Of a stretch of 64,000 nucleotides of DNA, positions 17,691-26,619 are shown piece by piece. This DNA comes from Aquiflexum balticum DSM 16537 (GTDB lineage Bacteria; Bacteroidota; Bacteroidia; Cytophagales; Cyclobacteriaceae): the NCBI RefSeq assembly GCF_900176595.1, contig NZ_LT838813.1:3118001-3182000 (forward strand), read 5' to 3'. Both the position numbers and the translations under genes were made by a program. The notes under the pieces were generated by a model, which saw only the letters and a program-made list of their open reading frames with translations, had not been told where the DNA came from and ran no database searches. Position 1 is the first letter of the stretch. Each line of letters starts with the position of its first letter.

Positions 17691-17855
17691 CTAGATTAGT
17701 CCAAATGGAATAATCTTTAACCCTCCATCCTCTATCGCATCATATTGGTAAGTGATTTTGCGGTTTGTTCCGGTCAGGATGATTTTGGTCGGCAGGTCTA
17801 GGTGGTTGTAAATGATTTTGCTTGACTTTTTTCTCAAAAGATATCCAAATAGCAA
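17691..17855 (-). pseudogene. Scrap of an RHS/YD-repeat gene
   Basis: On the minus strand, 17820 to 17706 reads KIIYNHLDLPTKIILTG, then TNRKITYQYDA: two linked pieces of a classic YD repeat as found in RHS proteins. The frame is closed by a stop upstream (17858-17856) and downstream (17693-17691), and no RHS gene surrounds it. It is therefore a fragment of about 40 codons, left by recombination. The intact Rhs gene of the window is 27 kb away. Confidence 0.7.
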
Positions 17856-17868
17856 TCATCCTTTTGAT

Positions 17869-17922
17869 TTAAAAATACTTCTTGATTCTCCAACTCAGAT
17901 TTTCGTCTATTAAAATCTTCAT
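17869..17922 (-). pseudogene. Truncated DUF5615-like toxin gene
   Basis: Seventeen codons, MKILIDENLSWRIKKYF, then a stop. This is the typical N-terminus of DUF5615 PIN-like proteins (MKxLIDENLSxRxxxxL), including the acidic DEN active-site start. It begins 15 bp behind the DUF433 gene, the usual order of this pair. The rest of the toxin (about 90 residues) is missing and replaced by sequence leading to the RHS scrap. Confidence 0.7.
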
Positions 17923-17937
17923 CTGCAATATTAAAAC

Positions 17938-18159
17938 CTAGACAGATAACTTGACTTTCTTTTCTGCATCTGCTGCATAAGCTAAACTTGCTTTGATATC
18001 ATCAAGAGTTAATTCAGGAAAATCTTGCAGAATCTCTTCATTCGTCATTCCGGAAGCCAGATAGCCTAAAATATCATAGACGGTTATTCTCATACCTCTT
18101 ATACAGGGTTTACCCCCTCTTTTACCTGGCTCGATGGTAATTATTTCTCTGTAGTCCAT
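17938..18159 (-). CDS. DUF433 protein, antitoxin-like
   Basis: A 73-residue DUF433 protein: GKRGGKPCIRGMRITVYDILGYL and ILQDFPELTLDDIKASLAYAA are the family's conserved halves, a wing and a helix-turn-helix. DUF433 genes commonly pair with DUF5615 PIN-like genes as a putative type II toxin-antitoxin system. Here the partner is cut after 17 codons, so this is probably an orphan antitoxin. It is itself intact and of full length. Confidence 0.85.
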   Translation of the reverse strand: MDYREIITIEPGKRGGKPCIRGMRITVYDILGYLASGMTNEEILQDFPELTLDDIKASLAYAADAEKKVKLSV

Positions 18160-18554
18160 TATATCAAGATTTTATATAAAAATACATATTAATTCTAACA
18201 TGTTAATAGGTTCAATACTTTACCTGCGAAAATTTGAACATTCCATTTTGATGCTTTAGTTGGATTTATTTTCCACGGATACTTTAACTCGTCTGGGTGT
18301 AGAATAAGGTTGGAAAGTGAAAGGGTGAATCCTGATAGCCATCTGAATGCATCTTCACCCTTATATTCTTACCATTTTGGACTTGGCCAATTTCGCAATT
18401 GAAGCTCTGCGCCTTTCTCAAAGTTAATTCTTGAAACATGAATTGCAAATTCTATTGGATAGAAAGGCGAAGTTGCTCTCGACAGCTGTGCGGGAAAGAC
18501 TAGCGACTTCGCCATCCTATTACCTGATGAGGTTCAAGTTTTCCAACAACATTA
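18160..18554. repeat. Repeat-rich spacer with direct repeat copy B
   Basis: Copy B of the direct repeat lies at 18357-18467. Its right end runs into CGACAGCTGTGCGGG (18480-18494), related to the small inverted repeat in the trpG-trpD spacer. The rest (18160-18350) shows no gene I can support. Confidence 0.55.
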
Positions 18555-18592
18555 GAAAAAAACCACCACAGTTTACCTATGGTGGTTTTTTA
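18555..18592. terminator. Terminator of the propeller gene
   Basis: Stem AAAAACCACCA / TGGTGGTTTTT around a short loop, with a T-run on either strand. It lies about 75 bp past the stop of the minus-strand gene at 18668. Between them is a CGGTCTCCCGTCTCCCGTC repeat tract (18624-18652). Confidence 0.75.
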
Positions 18593-18667
18593 TTATTTCA
18601 AACCTGAATATTGAAAGTAACCATCTTCGGTCTCCCGTCTCCCGTCCTTTCACAATTTATAAAGCAA

Positions 18668-21600
18668 TCACTTCACTTCCACCTTCTCAATCTCCTTGAA
18701 AATATCGATTTTGGTATTTCTGGCTTTTTCTTCAAATACTTTCCAGTCATTTTCAAAGAATTCATTCCATACTTTCAGTGCTTCCTCCGCACTTTCTTTG
18801 GCCTGTTGCAACAACCTGTCCTCTGTTGGTCCGGGAGCGCCATAAGATGAGTTGGCATAGCTTCGAGGAGCGAATAGTCTTGACATGGTAGTTGGATAGA
18901 GATTTCTGACAATTCCCTGTCCTTCTTTGGTGGGTCCATAGAATGCTTCTCTGGTGCTGTCTATTTTCTTTTTGGTTTCATTGGCTAGTTTTACCAATTC
19001 TTTGACTTCTGCATCATCGACATCTTTGGCAAATGTGATGATTTTGTCCACTGTATTTTTGGCGTCATCCAACTGTCGGGTAGCTTTCATGACATCAGCC
19101 GTCAAGATTTCAGTTTGTTTGATGAATTCCTCTCGGGCTTGTAAATCCGCCAAATCTGCTTGAATCCTTGGATCAGAGTGAACTACAATAGAACCCTCAG
19201 AACGGATATCACCATATTGATACACCACTTTATAAGTCCCGGGTAATGCTGCACCACCGCTCGGTTCAAAGAAACCGCGTGCTCTTTGGCCGCCACCTCC
19301 GCCTCCTCTGCCAAAAGGAGTATCGACAGAAGATTTCCGATCCAAGTTCCAGATTACCTGATTGACTCCATTTGTCGGAAGTTTTTTGATGGTTCTGATT
19401 TGTTGGCCTGCAGCATCAAATATGGAAACAGTCACAGAATCCAATTTTTCTTTTCCAGGGTCATTAATGACAAAACTTAGTCTTCCACCTAACGGCCTGT
19501 TTTCAGCAGCATATTTTCCGTCTGCAGGAAATCTTTCACCGTGTGGCTGGTGAATTTCTGCCTGATAGGCATCAGAAGAAGGAACGGCTGTAATTTTGCC
19601 TTCAGGTGCTTTACCTTGGTTTTTGGCATAAATTCTCAAGGGCCTGATATCATCCAAGACATATAGAGAACGACCAAAGGTACCGATAACCAAATCAGCC
19701 TCTCTTTCCTGTATGACCATGTCGTAAGTAGAAACTGCATTTGGATAGCCGTGTCTCCATTGATTCCAAGTCTTGGCATTGTCAAAACTCACATACAATC
19801 CGAACTCTGTTCCTAGGAATACTAAGTTTGGTTCAACGGGATCTTGAATAATAGAAAGGGCAAATCCCCAAACTTTATTGTCGTCGGCTATCCTTTCATA
19901 GCTATTGCCATAATTTTTGGTTCTATAGGCATAAGCAGAAAAATCATTATTTCGGTAATTATTAGCGATTATCCAAGCTTCTCCCGCATCATATCTGGAA
20001 GCTTGGATCTGTGGAATCCAACTTGCTTTTGGTAAGCCGGTAAGTTTGGCTGATGTATTGGACCAGGATTTTCCTCCATCTTTTGTTACCTGCACATTGC
20101 CATCATCGGTACCTACCCAGATTACATTTTTATCTATTGGGCTTGGAGCAATCGCAATGATTGTGGTGTGGTTTTCTGCCCCTGTGATATCAAAGGTCAA
20201 GCCACCTGTTTCCTGTTGCTTTTGTTTTTCAGGATCATTGGTGGTCAGATCCGGTGAAATGATCTCCCATGTCTCTCCACGATCGGTGCTTTTGTGAAGG
20301 AATTGGCTGCCGTAATAAATGGTGGCTGCATCATGGGGGTCTTGGGCTATTGCTGCATTCCAATTGAATCTTAGGAAAACGTCTTTATCAGGATGCGTTG
20401 GCTTAATGGTTCTTTTGTGCCCTGTTTCTTTGTCAAAGCGAGTGACATTTCCTCCTTGGGACATAGAATATCCGAATCTGGAATTTTCAGGATCTGAAAC
20501 AACATCAAAACCATCACCAAATTGGATTTCCTGCCAATAGGTGTTTCTTATGCCATCTCTTCGCCAAACATATGCAGGTCCTACCCAGCTACCATTGTCC
20601 TGAAGACCACCATAAATATTGTAAGGAATTTCGTTGTCTACATTAATATGGTACCATTGTCCAACAGGAATGTTCTCAGCAAAATACCAAGTTTTTCCGC
20701 CATCCCGGGTAATGTTCAGACCGCCGTCGTTTCCATCTATCATGAGGCTTGGATCGTTGGGGTTGATATACCAGGCATGATGATCCGGGTGAACACCTGC
20801 ATATGAGAGAAGTTCGGTGAAAGTCCGTCCTCCATCTTCGCTTATTCCCACTCTTGAATAAAGCGTAAATAACCTATCTGCATTTTTTGGATCAGCGTGG
20901 ATTTCAAAATAATAAAATGGTCTGTCACCGATTTCAGGTTTGTCATTGACCATTTTGAAATTATCCCCGCCATCTTCTGAAACATAAAGGGCATTTTTAG
21001 TGGACTCGACTAAAGCATATACTTTATTGCTGTTGGCTTTGGAGATGGTAAGCCCCATTCGGCCTAAATTACCCTTCGGTAATCCATTTTTATCATCCAG
21101 TTTTTTCCAATTATCACCCCCGTCAAGGGTTACAAACAAACCTGAAGAGGCTCCACCTGAATTGAAAAACCATGGATAACGACGGTGTTCCCACATATTG
21201 ACAAAAATCTTGTTGGGATTATTTGGATCCATGATCATTTCGCCGACACCTGTTTTGGTATCAATGTAAAGGATCTTTTTCCAGGTTTTCCCGCCATCAG
21301 TTGTTTTATAGACTCCTCTTTCCTCTTGTTCTCCCCAAGGTGATCCTATGGCTCCTACAAATACGGTATTGGGATCGTCAGGATGAACAATTATTCTGTG
21401 AATCGCCATGGTTTTTTCGAGTCCCATCATTTGCCATGTTTTACCGGCATCCAAGGATCTGTATACACCATATCCCATATTCAGGGAATTCCGGGGATTG
21501 CCCTCTCCGGTACCTACCCAAATGATATTTGGGTTTTTTTGATAAATGGAAATTGCTCCTATCGAATGGACTTTTTCCTCATCAAATATCGGTTTCCAAG

Positions 21601-21853
21601 TAATGCCCCCTGAAGTTGATTTCCACAGGCCACCGGAAGCAGAACCTGCATAAATGATAGAAGGATTGTCATCTACAGCATCGATGGCTGTAATCCGGCC
21701 GCTCATAGCAGCAGGGCCAACGCTCCGGGCTTTCATTTCCTTGAATTGACTCATGTCAATTTGTTGGGCAAAAAGATTATCCTGCGGACTAAATACCAGC
21801 AGCAAAATTCCTAATCCCAAAAAACATATTCGGGTAAATATTTTGTTTCTCAT
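18668..21853 (-). CDS. Secreted sortilin/BNR-type beta-propeller protein
   Basis: A 1061-residue exported protein with signal peptide (about 1-30, ending LFAQQ). At least nine Asp-box-like turns are visible (SGGITWKP, AGKTWQMM, GGKTWKKI, GGDNWKKL, GGRTFTEL, GGKTWYFA, RGETWEII, GGKSWSNT, NAKTWNQW), meaning one or two large propellers over about residues 40-730. A C-terminal part with a beta domain (about 790-900) and a helical stretch (about 905-1030) follows. Family members are called sortilin-like or glycosyl hydrolase, but no catalytic residues of a sialidase can be pointed out, so an enzyme activity is unproven. Confidence 0.85.
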   Translation of the reverse strand: MRNKIFTRICFLGLGILLLVFSPQDNLFAQQIDMSQFKEMKARSVGPAAMSGRITAIDAVDDNPSIIYAGSASGGLWKSTSGGITWKPIFDEEKVHSIGAISIYQKNPNIIWVGTGEGNPRNSLNMGYGVYRSLDAGKTWQMMGLEKTMAIHRIIVHPDDPNTVFVGAIGSPWGEQEERGVYKTTDGGKTWKKILYIDTKTGVGEMIMDPNNPNKIFVNMWEHRRYPWFFNSGGASSGLFVTLDGGDNWKKLDDKNGLPKGNLGRMGLTISKANSNKVYALVESTKNALYVSEDGGDNFKMVNDKPEIGDRPFYYFEIHADPKNADRLFTLYSRVGISEDGGRTFTELLSYAGVHPDHHAWYINPNDPSLMIDGNDGGLNITRDGGKTWYFAENIPVGQWYHINVDNEIPYNIYGGLQDNGSWVGPAYVWRRDGIRNTYWQEIQFGDGFDVVSDPENSRFGYSMSQGGNVTRFDKETGHKRTIKPTHPDKDVFLRFNWNAAIAQDPHDAATIYYGSQFLHKSTDRGETWEIISPDLTTNDPEKQKQQETGGLTFDITGAENHTTIIAIAPSPIDKNVIWVGTDDGNVQVTKDGGKSWSNTSAKLTGLPKASWIPQIQASRYDAGEAWIIANNYRNNDFSAYAYRTKNYGNSYERIADDNKVWGFALSIIQDPVEPNLVFLGTEFGLYVSFDNAKTWNQWRHGYPNAVSTYDMVIQEREADLVIGTFGRSLYVLDDIRPLRIYAKNQGKAPEGKITAVPSSDAYQAEIHQPHGERFPADGKYAAENRPLGGRLSFVINDPGKEKLDSVTVSIFDAAGQQIRTIKKLPTNGVNQVIWNLDRKSSVDTPFGRGGGGGGQRARGFFEPSGGAALPGTYKVVYQYGDIRSEGSIVVHSDPRIQADLADLQAREEFIKQTEILTADVMKATRQLDDAKNTVDKIITFAKDVDDAEVKELVKLANETKKKIDSTREAFYGPTKEGQGIVRNLYPTTMSRLFAPRSYANSSYGAPGPTEDRLLQQAKESAEEALKVWNEFFENDWKVFEEKARNTKIDIFKEIEKVEVK

Positions 21854-22217
21854 AAATTATTTTTGACTATTTCAAAAAGTAAATAAGTGCAAATTGCTGA
21901 AGTAAAATATTGATTTTAGTTGAGAGGGGTATTTGTATTGATGGAAGGGTTATAGTTTTTTTAATGGGAACTGTAATTAAGGAGGCTCATAAATTCCAGG
22001 AAATTTTATTGTTTTGAAAAAACTCAAGAATTGAATTTTCTTTTTTTTTATTATTGTTATTAAGCCAAAATCATGAAAGTTCAATTTAATTTTTGAAAAC
22101 AAACCCTTCATAATTCGTTATAGAAGATCGTAGGCAAGATTATCCAACCAAAGGGTTTCTTTCCTTGCTATTGAAAAAATAAATATGAACTTTGTGCAAA
22201 AAGTAGGTCAAAACTTT
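21854..22217. other. Divergent promoter region, no gene
   Basis: About 360 AT-rich bases between divergent genes; must hold both promoters. I did not find a convincing TTTG/TAnnTTTG pair with correct spacing. An RS-like segment AACCCTTCATAATTCG...CCAAAGGGTTT (22102-22158) gives a weak long-range AACCCTT/AAGGGTT inverted repeat. Confidence 0.4.
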
Positions 22218-23372
22218 ATGAAAAAGATTGTTGTATTTGGATTCTGTATTGCTTTTAGTTTGGGATTACAGGCTGCAGAATTGGTATTGGTTGATTCCGT
22301 TGGTATTGAAAAAATAGGAAATAAAACCTTTATAATCCATCAGGTTGCGGAGAGAGAAACCTTATTTGGTATTTCAAGAAGATACCAAGTGGCAGTGAAT
22401 GACATCATCCAGAATAACGAACAACTTGAGGATGGATTGAAAATGGGGCAGCGGATTAGAGTTCCCTATATATCCAAAACCGCTATTCCCGAAGGGGCAA
22501 AACTCCATAAGGTTGAACCAGGGGAAACCCTTTTTGGAATTTCAAAAAAATACAATGTCTCTGTGGGTGATATATTGGCATGGAATAAATTGCAGGGTTC
22601 GGATTTGAGTGTTGGTCAGTCATTGGTCATTCAAGGAGTCGAAGAAGAAGTAACTCCGCCTACCTCTGACCAAGGCATTGTCGCTGCCAAAGCTGTCTCG
22701 GCAACTGTTCCAGTAGAATCCAAAACTGAGGAAATTAAAACAGCTGTTACTGAAAAAGCTACAAATAGTCCAGCCAAAAGTTCAGAAACAGCGCCTGTTA
22801 TCAATACCAATGCGAATGGCATGGGTTCTAATTTGCCAGGTGATTGGATTACGCATGTTGTAGAACAAGGTGAAACTTTGTTTTCCATCACCAAAAAATA
22901 TGAGGCGAATATGGAGGACATCAAGGCTTGGAACGCTTTGAATTCAAATAACATTTCCGTCGGGCAGAAATTAAAGGTCGGAAGAGAACAGACCTCCTCA
23001 GTGCCTGTAGTGACTTCTACGGTACCTGTCATTGTAAACAATGAAAAGGCCAATGCCACCCTGACTACGCCAAATACCGTTACCTCTGCGGGCGAGGATA
23101 TGGCATACAAAAACATCAAACAAACTGGATTGGCGGAGGTGATTGAGGGTACGGGGAATCACAAAAAATATTTGGTTCTGCATCGGGACGCACCTGTAGG
23201 TACAATCATGCGAGTGAGAAATGAAGAGAATGATATCACTATTTTTGCGAGAGTAGTGGGTGTACTTCCTCAGACAGGTGATAATAGTAAATTGGTCATC
23301 AAGCTTTCAAAGGCTGCTTTTGATCAACTCCGAGCAGTAAATGCCCGTTTCCCTGTAGAAATTTCCTATTGA
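22218..23372 (+). CDS. Exported LysM-repeat protein with double-psi barrel-like C-terminus
   Basis: A 384-residue protein with signal peptide (MKKIVVFGFCIAFSLGLQA). The start is set at 22218; a longer frame from 22185 would bury the signal. Three LysM domains bind peptidoglycan or related glycans: about 38-84, 95-140 and 212-258, each with ETLFGIS/ETLFSIT and a closing VGQ/MGQ. A low-complexity linker lies between the second and third. The last 90 residues (GLAEVIEGTGNHKKYL on) resemble the RlpA-like barrel seen in similar Bacteroidetes proteins. A cell-wall structural or sensing role is likely. Confidence 0.85.
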   Translation: MKKIVVFGFCIAFSLGLQAAELVLVDSVGIEKIGNKTFIIHQVAERETLFGISRRYQVAVNDIIQNNEQLEDGLKMGQRIRVPYISKTAIPEGAKLHKVEPGETLFGISKKYNVSVGDILAWNKLQGSDLSVGQSLVIQGVEEEVTPPTSDQGIVAAKAVSATVPVESKTEEIKTAVTEKATNSPAKSSETAPVINTNANGMGSNLPGDWITHVVEQGETLFSITKKYEANMEDIKAWNALNSNNISVGQKLKVGREQTSSVPVVTSTVPVIVNNEKANATLTTPNTVTSAGEDMAYKNIKQTGLAEVIEGTGNHKKYLVLHRDAPVGTIMRVRNEENDITIFARVVGVLPQTGDNSKLVIKLSKAAFDQLRAVNARFPVEISY

Positions 23373-23383
23373 TTTGAAATTGA

Positions 23384-23938
23384 ATGAATAAATTCCAATT
23401 GATATTCCATCATTTTTTCAGATTTATCTGGAATGCCATCTTCGTGATAACTTATCCGATTTTGGCCACTTTTGGATTATTGTTTATTGGTATTACCTAT
23501 TTTTTTTCAGCTATTTCCCGACTACTTGCCGGATTTGGTCCAAAGAAAAAAAATAAAGAAGAAATTCAGGGAGACTGGCTTCCATTAATGGATTCGGGCG
23601 ATTTATTGGAGGCAAAAATCTATAAACAAATTATGTTTGGTCCCTCTTGTTTTAAAATCAGGAGGGTTGATGGGATACCTTCTGTTTTGGAAGACCACTA
23701 TTTTGGAAACAAGGTCAGGTTCATTGAAGAAGGAATATTGCTCGAAAAATGGAATTCCACCGAATCAAAAGACTTACCTGATTTTGATATCTGCCTTTAT
23801 GAACCTGATTTGGATAGCCTTACATCTTTGACCAACATCAAATGTTTTGATTGGCATCTTTCTGATAAAGAGGACAATGAATTATTGTTTAAATGGTTTG
23901 ATGGAATTCAGGGTGGGGAAGTAAAGGTGGCGATATAG
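23384..23938 (+). CDS. Membrane protein of unknown function
   Basis: A 184-residue protein with one or two membrane segments near its N-terminus (about 12-45), a basic KKKNKEE joint, and a cytoplasmic or periplasmic part of about 125 residues rich in aromatic and acidic residues. No family recognised. It follows the LysM gene by 11 bp and precedes the TIGR02757 gene by 1 bp, so the three form an operon. Confidence 0.7.
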   Translation: MNKFQLIFHHFFRFIWNAIFVITYPILATFGLLFIGITYFFSAISRLLAGFGPKKKNKEEIQGDWLPLMDSGDLLEAKIYKQIMFGPSCFKIRRVDGIPSVLEDHYFGNKVRFIEEGILLEKWNSTESKDLPDFDICLYEPDLDSLTSLTNIKCFDWHLSDKEDNELLFKWFDGIQGGEVKVAI

Positions 23939-23939
23939 G

Positions 23940-24704
23940 ATGGATTTAAAGGACTTTTTAGACCAGAAAGTGTCGGAATACAATACTTCTGCCTTCATTG
24001 AATTGGATCCTGTGTCTATTCCACATCGATTTTCGAAAAAGCAGGATATTGAAATAGCAGGTTTTTTTGCAGCCATATTGGCTTGGGGACAAAGAAAGAC
24101 TATTATCAATAAGTGTGGTGATTTATTGGCAATGATGGATAATTCACCGCATGATTTTGTTTTAAATCATTCTGAAGAAGATTTAAAAGTTTTTTTGAAT
24201 TTTAAGCACCGCACTTTCAACGATATTGATACTTTATATTTCATTCATTTTTTTTCATGGTTTTATAAAGAAAATGACAGTCTTGAAAAGGCATTTACCA
24301 TTGGATGGAAACCTGGAATTGATGTGATGGAGGTACTCCTGAAAAACTTTCATCAATTCTTTTTTCAATTACCTGAAGCGCCAAATAGGACAAAAAAGCA
24401 TATTGCTACCCCTGAACGAAATTCAGCCTGCAAAAGGCTGAACATGTTTTTGAGGTGGATGGTAAGGAGCGATTCCAAGGGAGTTGATTTTGGATTGTGG
24501 CAAAAAATTAAGCCATATCAATTAATTTGCCCTTGTGATTTGCATGTAGACAGGGTAGGCAGGAAATTGGGTTTGATTTCAAGAAAGCAAACAGACTGGC
24601 AAACAGCCCAAGAACTTACGGGAAGATTAAGACAATTTGACCCAATGGATCCGGTTAAATATGACTTTGCCCTTTTTGGATTGGGGATAGAGGAGAAGTT
24701 TTGA
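23940..24704 (+). CDS. TIGR02757 family protein
   Basis: A 254-residue protein of the TIGR02757 (DUF2400) family, widespread in Bacteroidetes and without known activity. Recognised by IPHRFSKKQDIEIAGFFAA, LAWGQRKTIINKC, FKHRTFNDIDTLYF and the C-terminal CPCDLHVDRVGRKLGL, the last reminding of helix-hairpin-helix DNA glycosylases. No signal peptide; cytoplasmic. Confidence 0.85.
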   Translation: MDLKDFLDQKVSEYNTSAFIELDPVSIPHRFSKKQDIEIAGFFAAILAWGQRKTIINKCGDLLAMMDNSPHDFVLNHSEEDLKVFLNFKHRTFNDIDTLYFIHFFSWFYKENDSLEKAFTIGWKPGIDVMEVLLKNFHQFFFQLPEAPNRTKKHIATPERNSACKRLNMFLRWMVRSDSKGVDFGLWQKIKPYQLICPCDLHVDRVGRKLGLISRKQTDWQTAQELTGRLRQFDPMDPVKYDFALFGLGIEEKF

Positions 24705-24725
24705 ACAGTTTGTACTAAAGAATTA

Positions 24726-25373
24726 CTAAACTGGTTTCCAGGATGCAGGATCTTTCCGCCATTCTACCAAAGAAGCAAGGGTGCTGTCATCTATGTAATC
24801 ATTGGCCAATGCCGGAGTAAGCAAAGAGGAATAATCACTTAAACAAATCAGTTTTACTCCAGCCTCTTTGAAGTTTTTTTCGGCAATTTCAAAACCATAA
24901 GTGAAAATGGCTACCATTCCCAGAACTTCAAAACCGGCAGCCCTAAGGTCGGCTACAGCCTTTAATGAACTTCCGCCGGTAGATACTAGGTCTTCAACAA
25001 CAACGACTTTTTGGCCAACAGTAACTTTTCCTTCGATCATATTTTCCATTCCATGACCTTTGGGCTTGGACCGAACATAAACGAAGGGAAGAGAAAGTTC
25101 ATCCGCCAATAAGGCACCTTGAGGGATACCTGCTGTTGCGACACCAGCTATGGCTTCCGCAGTGGTAAAATTCGTTTTGATCACCTGTGCCAGACTTTCT
25201 TTGATAAAATTCCTAACTGCAGGATAGGAAAGTGAAAGTCTGTTGTCACAATAAATCGGAGATTTCCAACCTGATGCCCAGGTAAATGGTTTCTCAGGCT
25301 GAAGGCGGATTGCTTTTATTTCCAAAAGTTGAGTAGCTACTTCAGAAGCTATTTTTTTATCGAATATTTCCAT
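24726..25373 (-). CDS. pyrE: Orotate phosphoribosyltransferase
   Basis: A 215-residue enzyme of UMP synthesis. The PRPP-binding motif VVVVEDLVSTGGSS is present and the flexible loop KPKGHGMENMIEG carries the catalytic lysine. Length is normal for the bacterial single-domain form. Convergent with the TIGR02757 gene, 21 bp between stops. Confidence 0.95.
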   Translation of the reverse strand: MEIFDKKIASEVATQLLEIKAIRLQPEKPFTWASGWKSPIYCDNRLSLSYPAVRNFIKESLAQVIKTNFTTAEAIAGVATAGIPQGALLADELSLPFVYVRSKPKGHGMENMIEGKVTVGQKVVVVEDLVSTGGSSLKAVADLRAAGFEVLGMVAIFTYGFEIAEKNFKEAGVKLICLSDYSSLLTPALANDYIDDSTLASLVEWRKDPASWKPV

Positions 25374-25479
25374 GGCCTAAAATTAAGGTATAAAAAGTAA
25401 GCAGGGATTGTGCAGGCTAAAAAAAATTATGCATTTTTGAGTTAAATATTTTATACCACTACTGATAATCCTGCCGGTT

Positions 25480-26166
25480 ATGAAGATTTTTATCAACGAT
25501 AAGCCTTTGGATTTATTTACCTATGAAGAGTTGCCAAAGGATAAAACGTTTGAATGTGTATATGACCATCCAATTGATATTCCTGCTACCGGTGACTTTC
25601 ATGATGATGTACTTATCATTGAACCCACAGGAGATGTGATTATTAAATTACTTTATCTTTTGAGAACCAGAAAACTGAAACATCTGGATTCGGTATCAGT
25701 GGTAGTGAAGGATAAACCAAAGATGAAAGCTTTTATCAAAAGCAGATTTACGGTCATTAAAGCAGCCGGTGGTGTTGTAACCAAAGGTGATAAAGTACTT
25801 TTTATCCATAGGTTAAACAAATGGGATCTTCCTAAAGGAAAGTTTGATAGGGGAGAAAAACCTTCAGAATGCGCTTTGAGGGAAGTGGAAGAGGAGTGTA
25901 ATATTAAAGTGAGACTAGGAAATGAAATCTGTAAAACTTGGCATACTTATACCCATGACAGGAAAAGCATTCTTAAAAAAACCTATTGGTACAGCATGGA
26001 GTGTATTTCAGATCAGGATATGAAGCCCCAAAAAGAAGAGGGAATTTCCGATATCAGGTGGATGTCCCACTATGAAGCCAAAACGGCCTTGGTCAATTCT
26101 TACCCCTCTATGCGTTATTTATATAAAAGATTTTTAAAATTGGTCCCAAAGGTTCATAACGTGTAA
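25480..26166 (+). CDS. Nudix hydrolase with N-terminal extension
   Basis: A 228-residue protein. Residues about 1-85 form an extension found in some Bacteroidetes Nudix proteins; the Nudix domain begins near AAGGVVTKGDKVLFI. The Nudix box reads GKFDRGEKPSECALREVEEECNI over two lines of the motif: R-E-x2-E-E are kept, while the usual glycine after EEx is replaced. It most likely hydrolyses a nucleoside diphosphate derivative; substrate unknown. Its 3' end overlaps that of coaD on the other strand by 13 bp. Confidence 0.85.
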   Translation: MKIFINDKPLDLFTYEELPKDKTFECVYDHPIDIPATGDFHDDVLIIEPTGDVIIKLLYLLRTRKLKHLDSVSVVVKDKPKMKAFIKSRFTVIKAAGGVVTKGDKVLFIHRLNKWDLPKGKFDRGEKPSECALREVEEECNIKVRLGNEICKTWHTYTHDRKSILKKTYWYSMECISDQDMKPQKEEGISDIRWMSHYEAKTALVNSYPSMRYLYKRFLKLVPKVHNV

Positions 26167-26609
26167 GGCAAATATCCCTGTACGTCTCCGCCATACCGGT
26201 GAATTTCTCTGATTACAGTCGAACTTACTGTGGCATATTGAGGTGAGGTGATCAGAAAAACCGTTTCCAGATCAGGATTTAAGTTTCGGTTCATTTGGCT
26301 GATGGTATTTTCATATTCAAAATCAGTGGTGTTCCTCAATCCTCTAACCAAGAACCTGGCTTCATGTTTTTTGGCAAGGGTGGATGTCAGTTCATTGTAA
26401 ACCAATACCTGTACATTAGGATTGTCCTGATAAATCCCTGAGATTTTATTTACCATCAGGTCTATTTCAAAATAACGGTTATTTTTAGCAGAATTAAATC
26501 CTATCGCTATGATTACTTTATCAAAAAGGTTGAGACTTCTCACAACAATATCATGATGACCTTTTGTAAAGGGGTCAAATGAACCAGGAAATATGGCCGT
26601 CTTTTTCAT
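26154..26609 (-). CDS. coaD: Phosphopantetheine adenylyltransferase
   Basis: A 151-residue enzyme of coenzyme A synthesis. The start is the ATG at 26609 (MKKTAIFPGSFDPFTKGHHD); the frame is open further upstream but that part overlaps the DUF3822 gene. The nucleotidyltransferase motif TKGHHD (for T/HxGH) and VSSTVIRE (for the ISSTxIR motif) are intact. It is the last gene of a minus-strand operon, 10 bp after DUF3822. Confidence 0.93.
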   Translation of the reverse strand: MKKTAIFPGSFDPFTKGHHDIVVRSLNLFDKVIIAIGFNSAKNNRYFEIDLMVNKISGIYQDNPNVQVLVYNELTSTLAKKHEARFLVRGLRNTTDFEYENTISQMNRNLNPDLETVFLITSPQYATVSSTVIREIHRYGGDVQGYLPYTL

Positions 26610-26619
26610 AATTGGGGTA

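Noticed and set aside
18668-21853. Sialidase assignment for the propeller protein
   Set aside because: Asp-box turns alone are not evidence of the enzyme; the arginine triad and catalytic tyrosine/aspartate of sialidases could not be pointed out.
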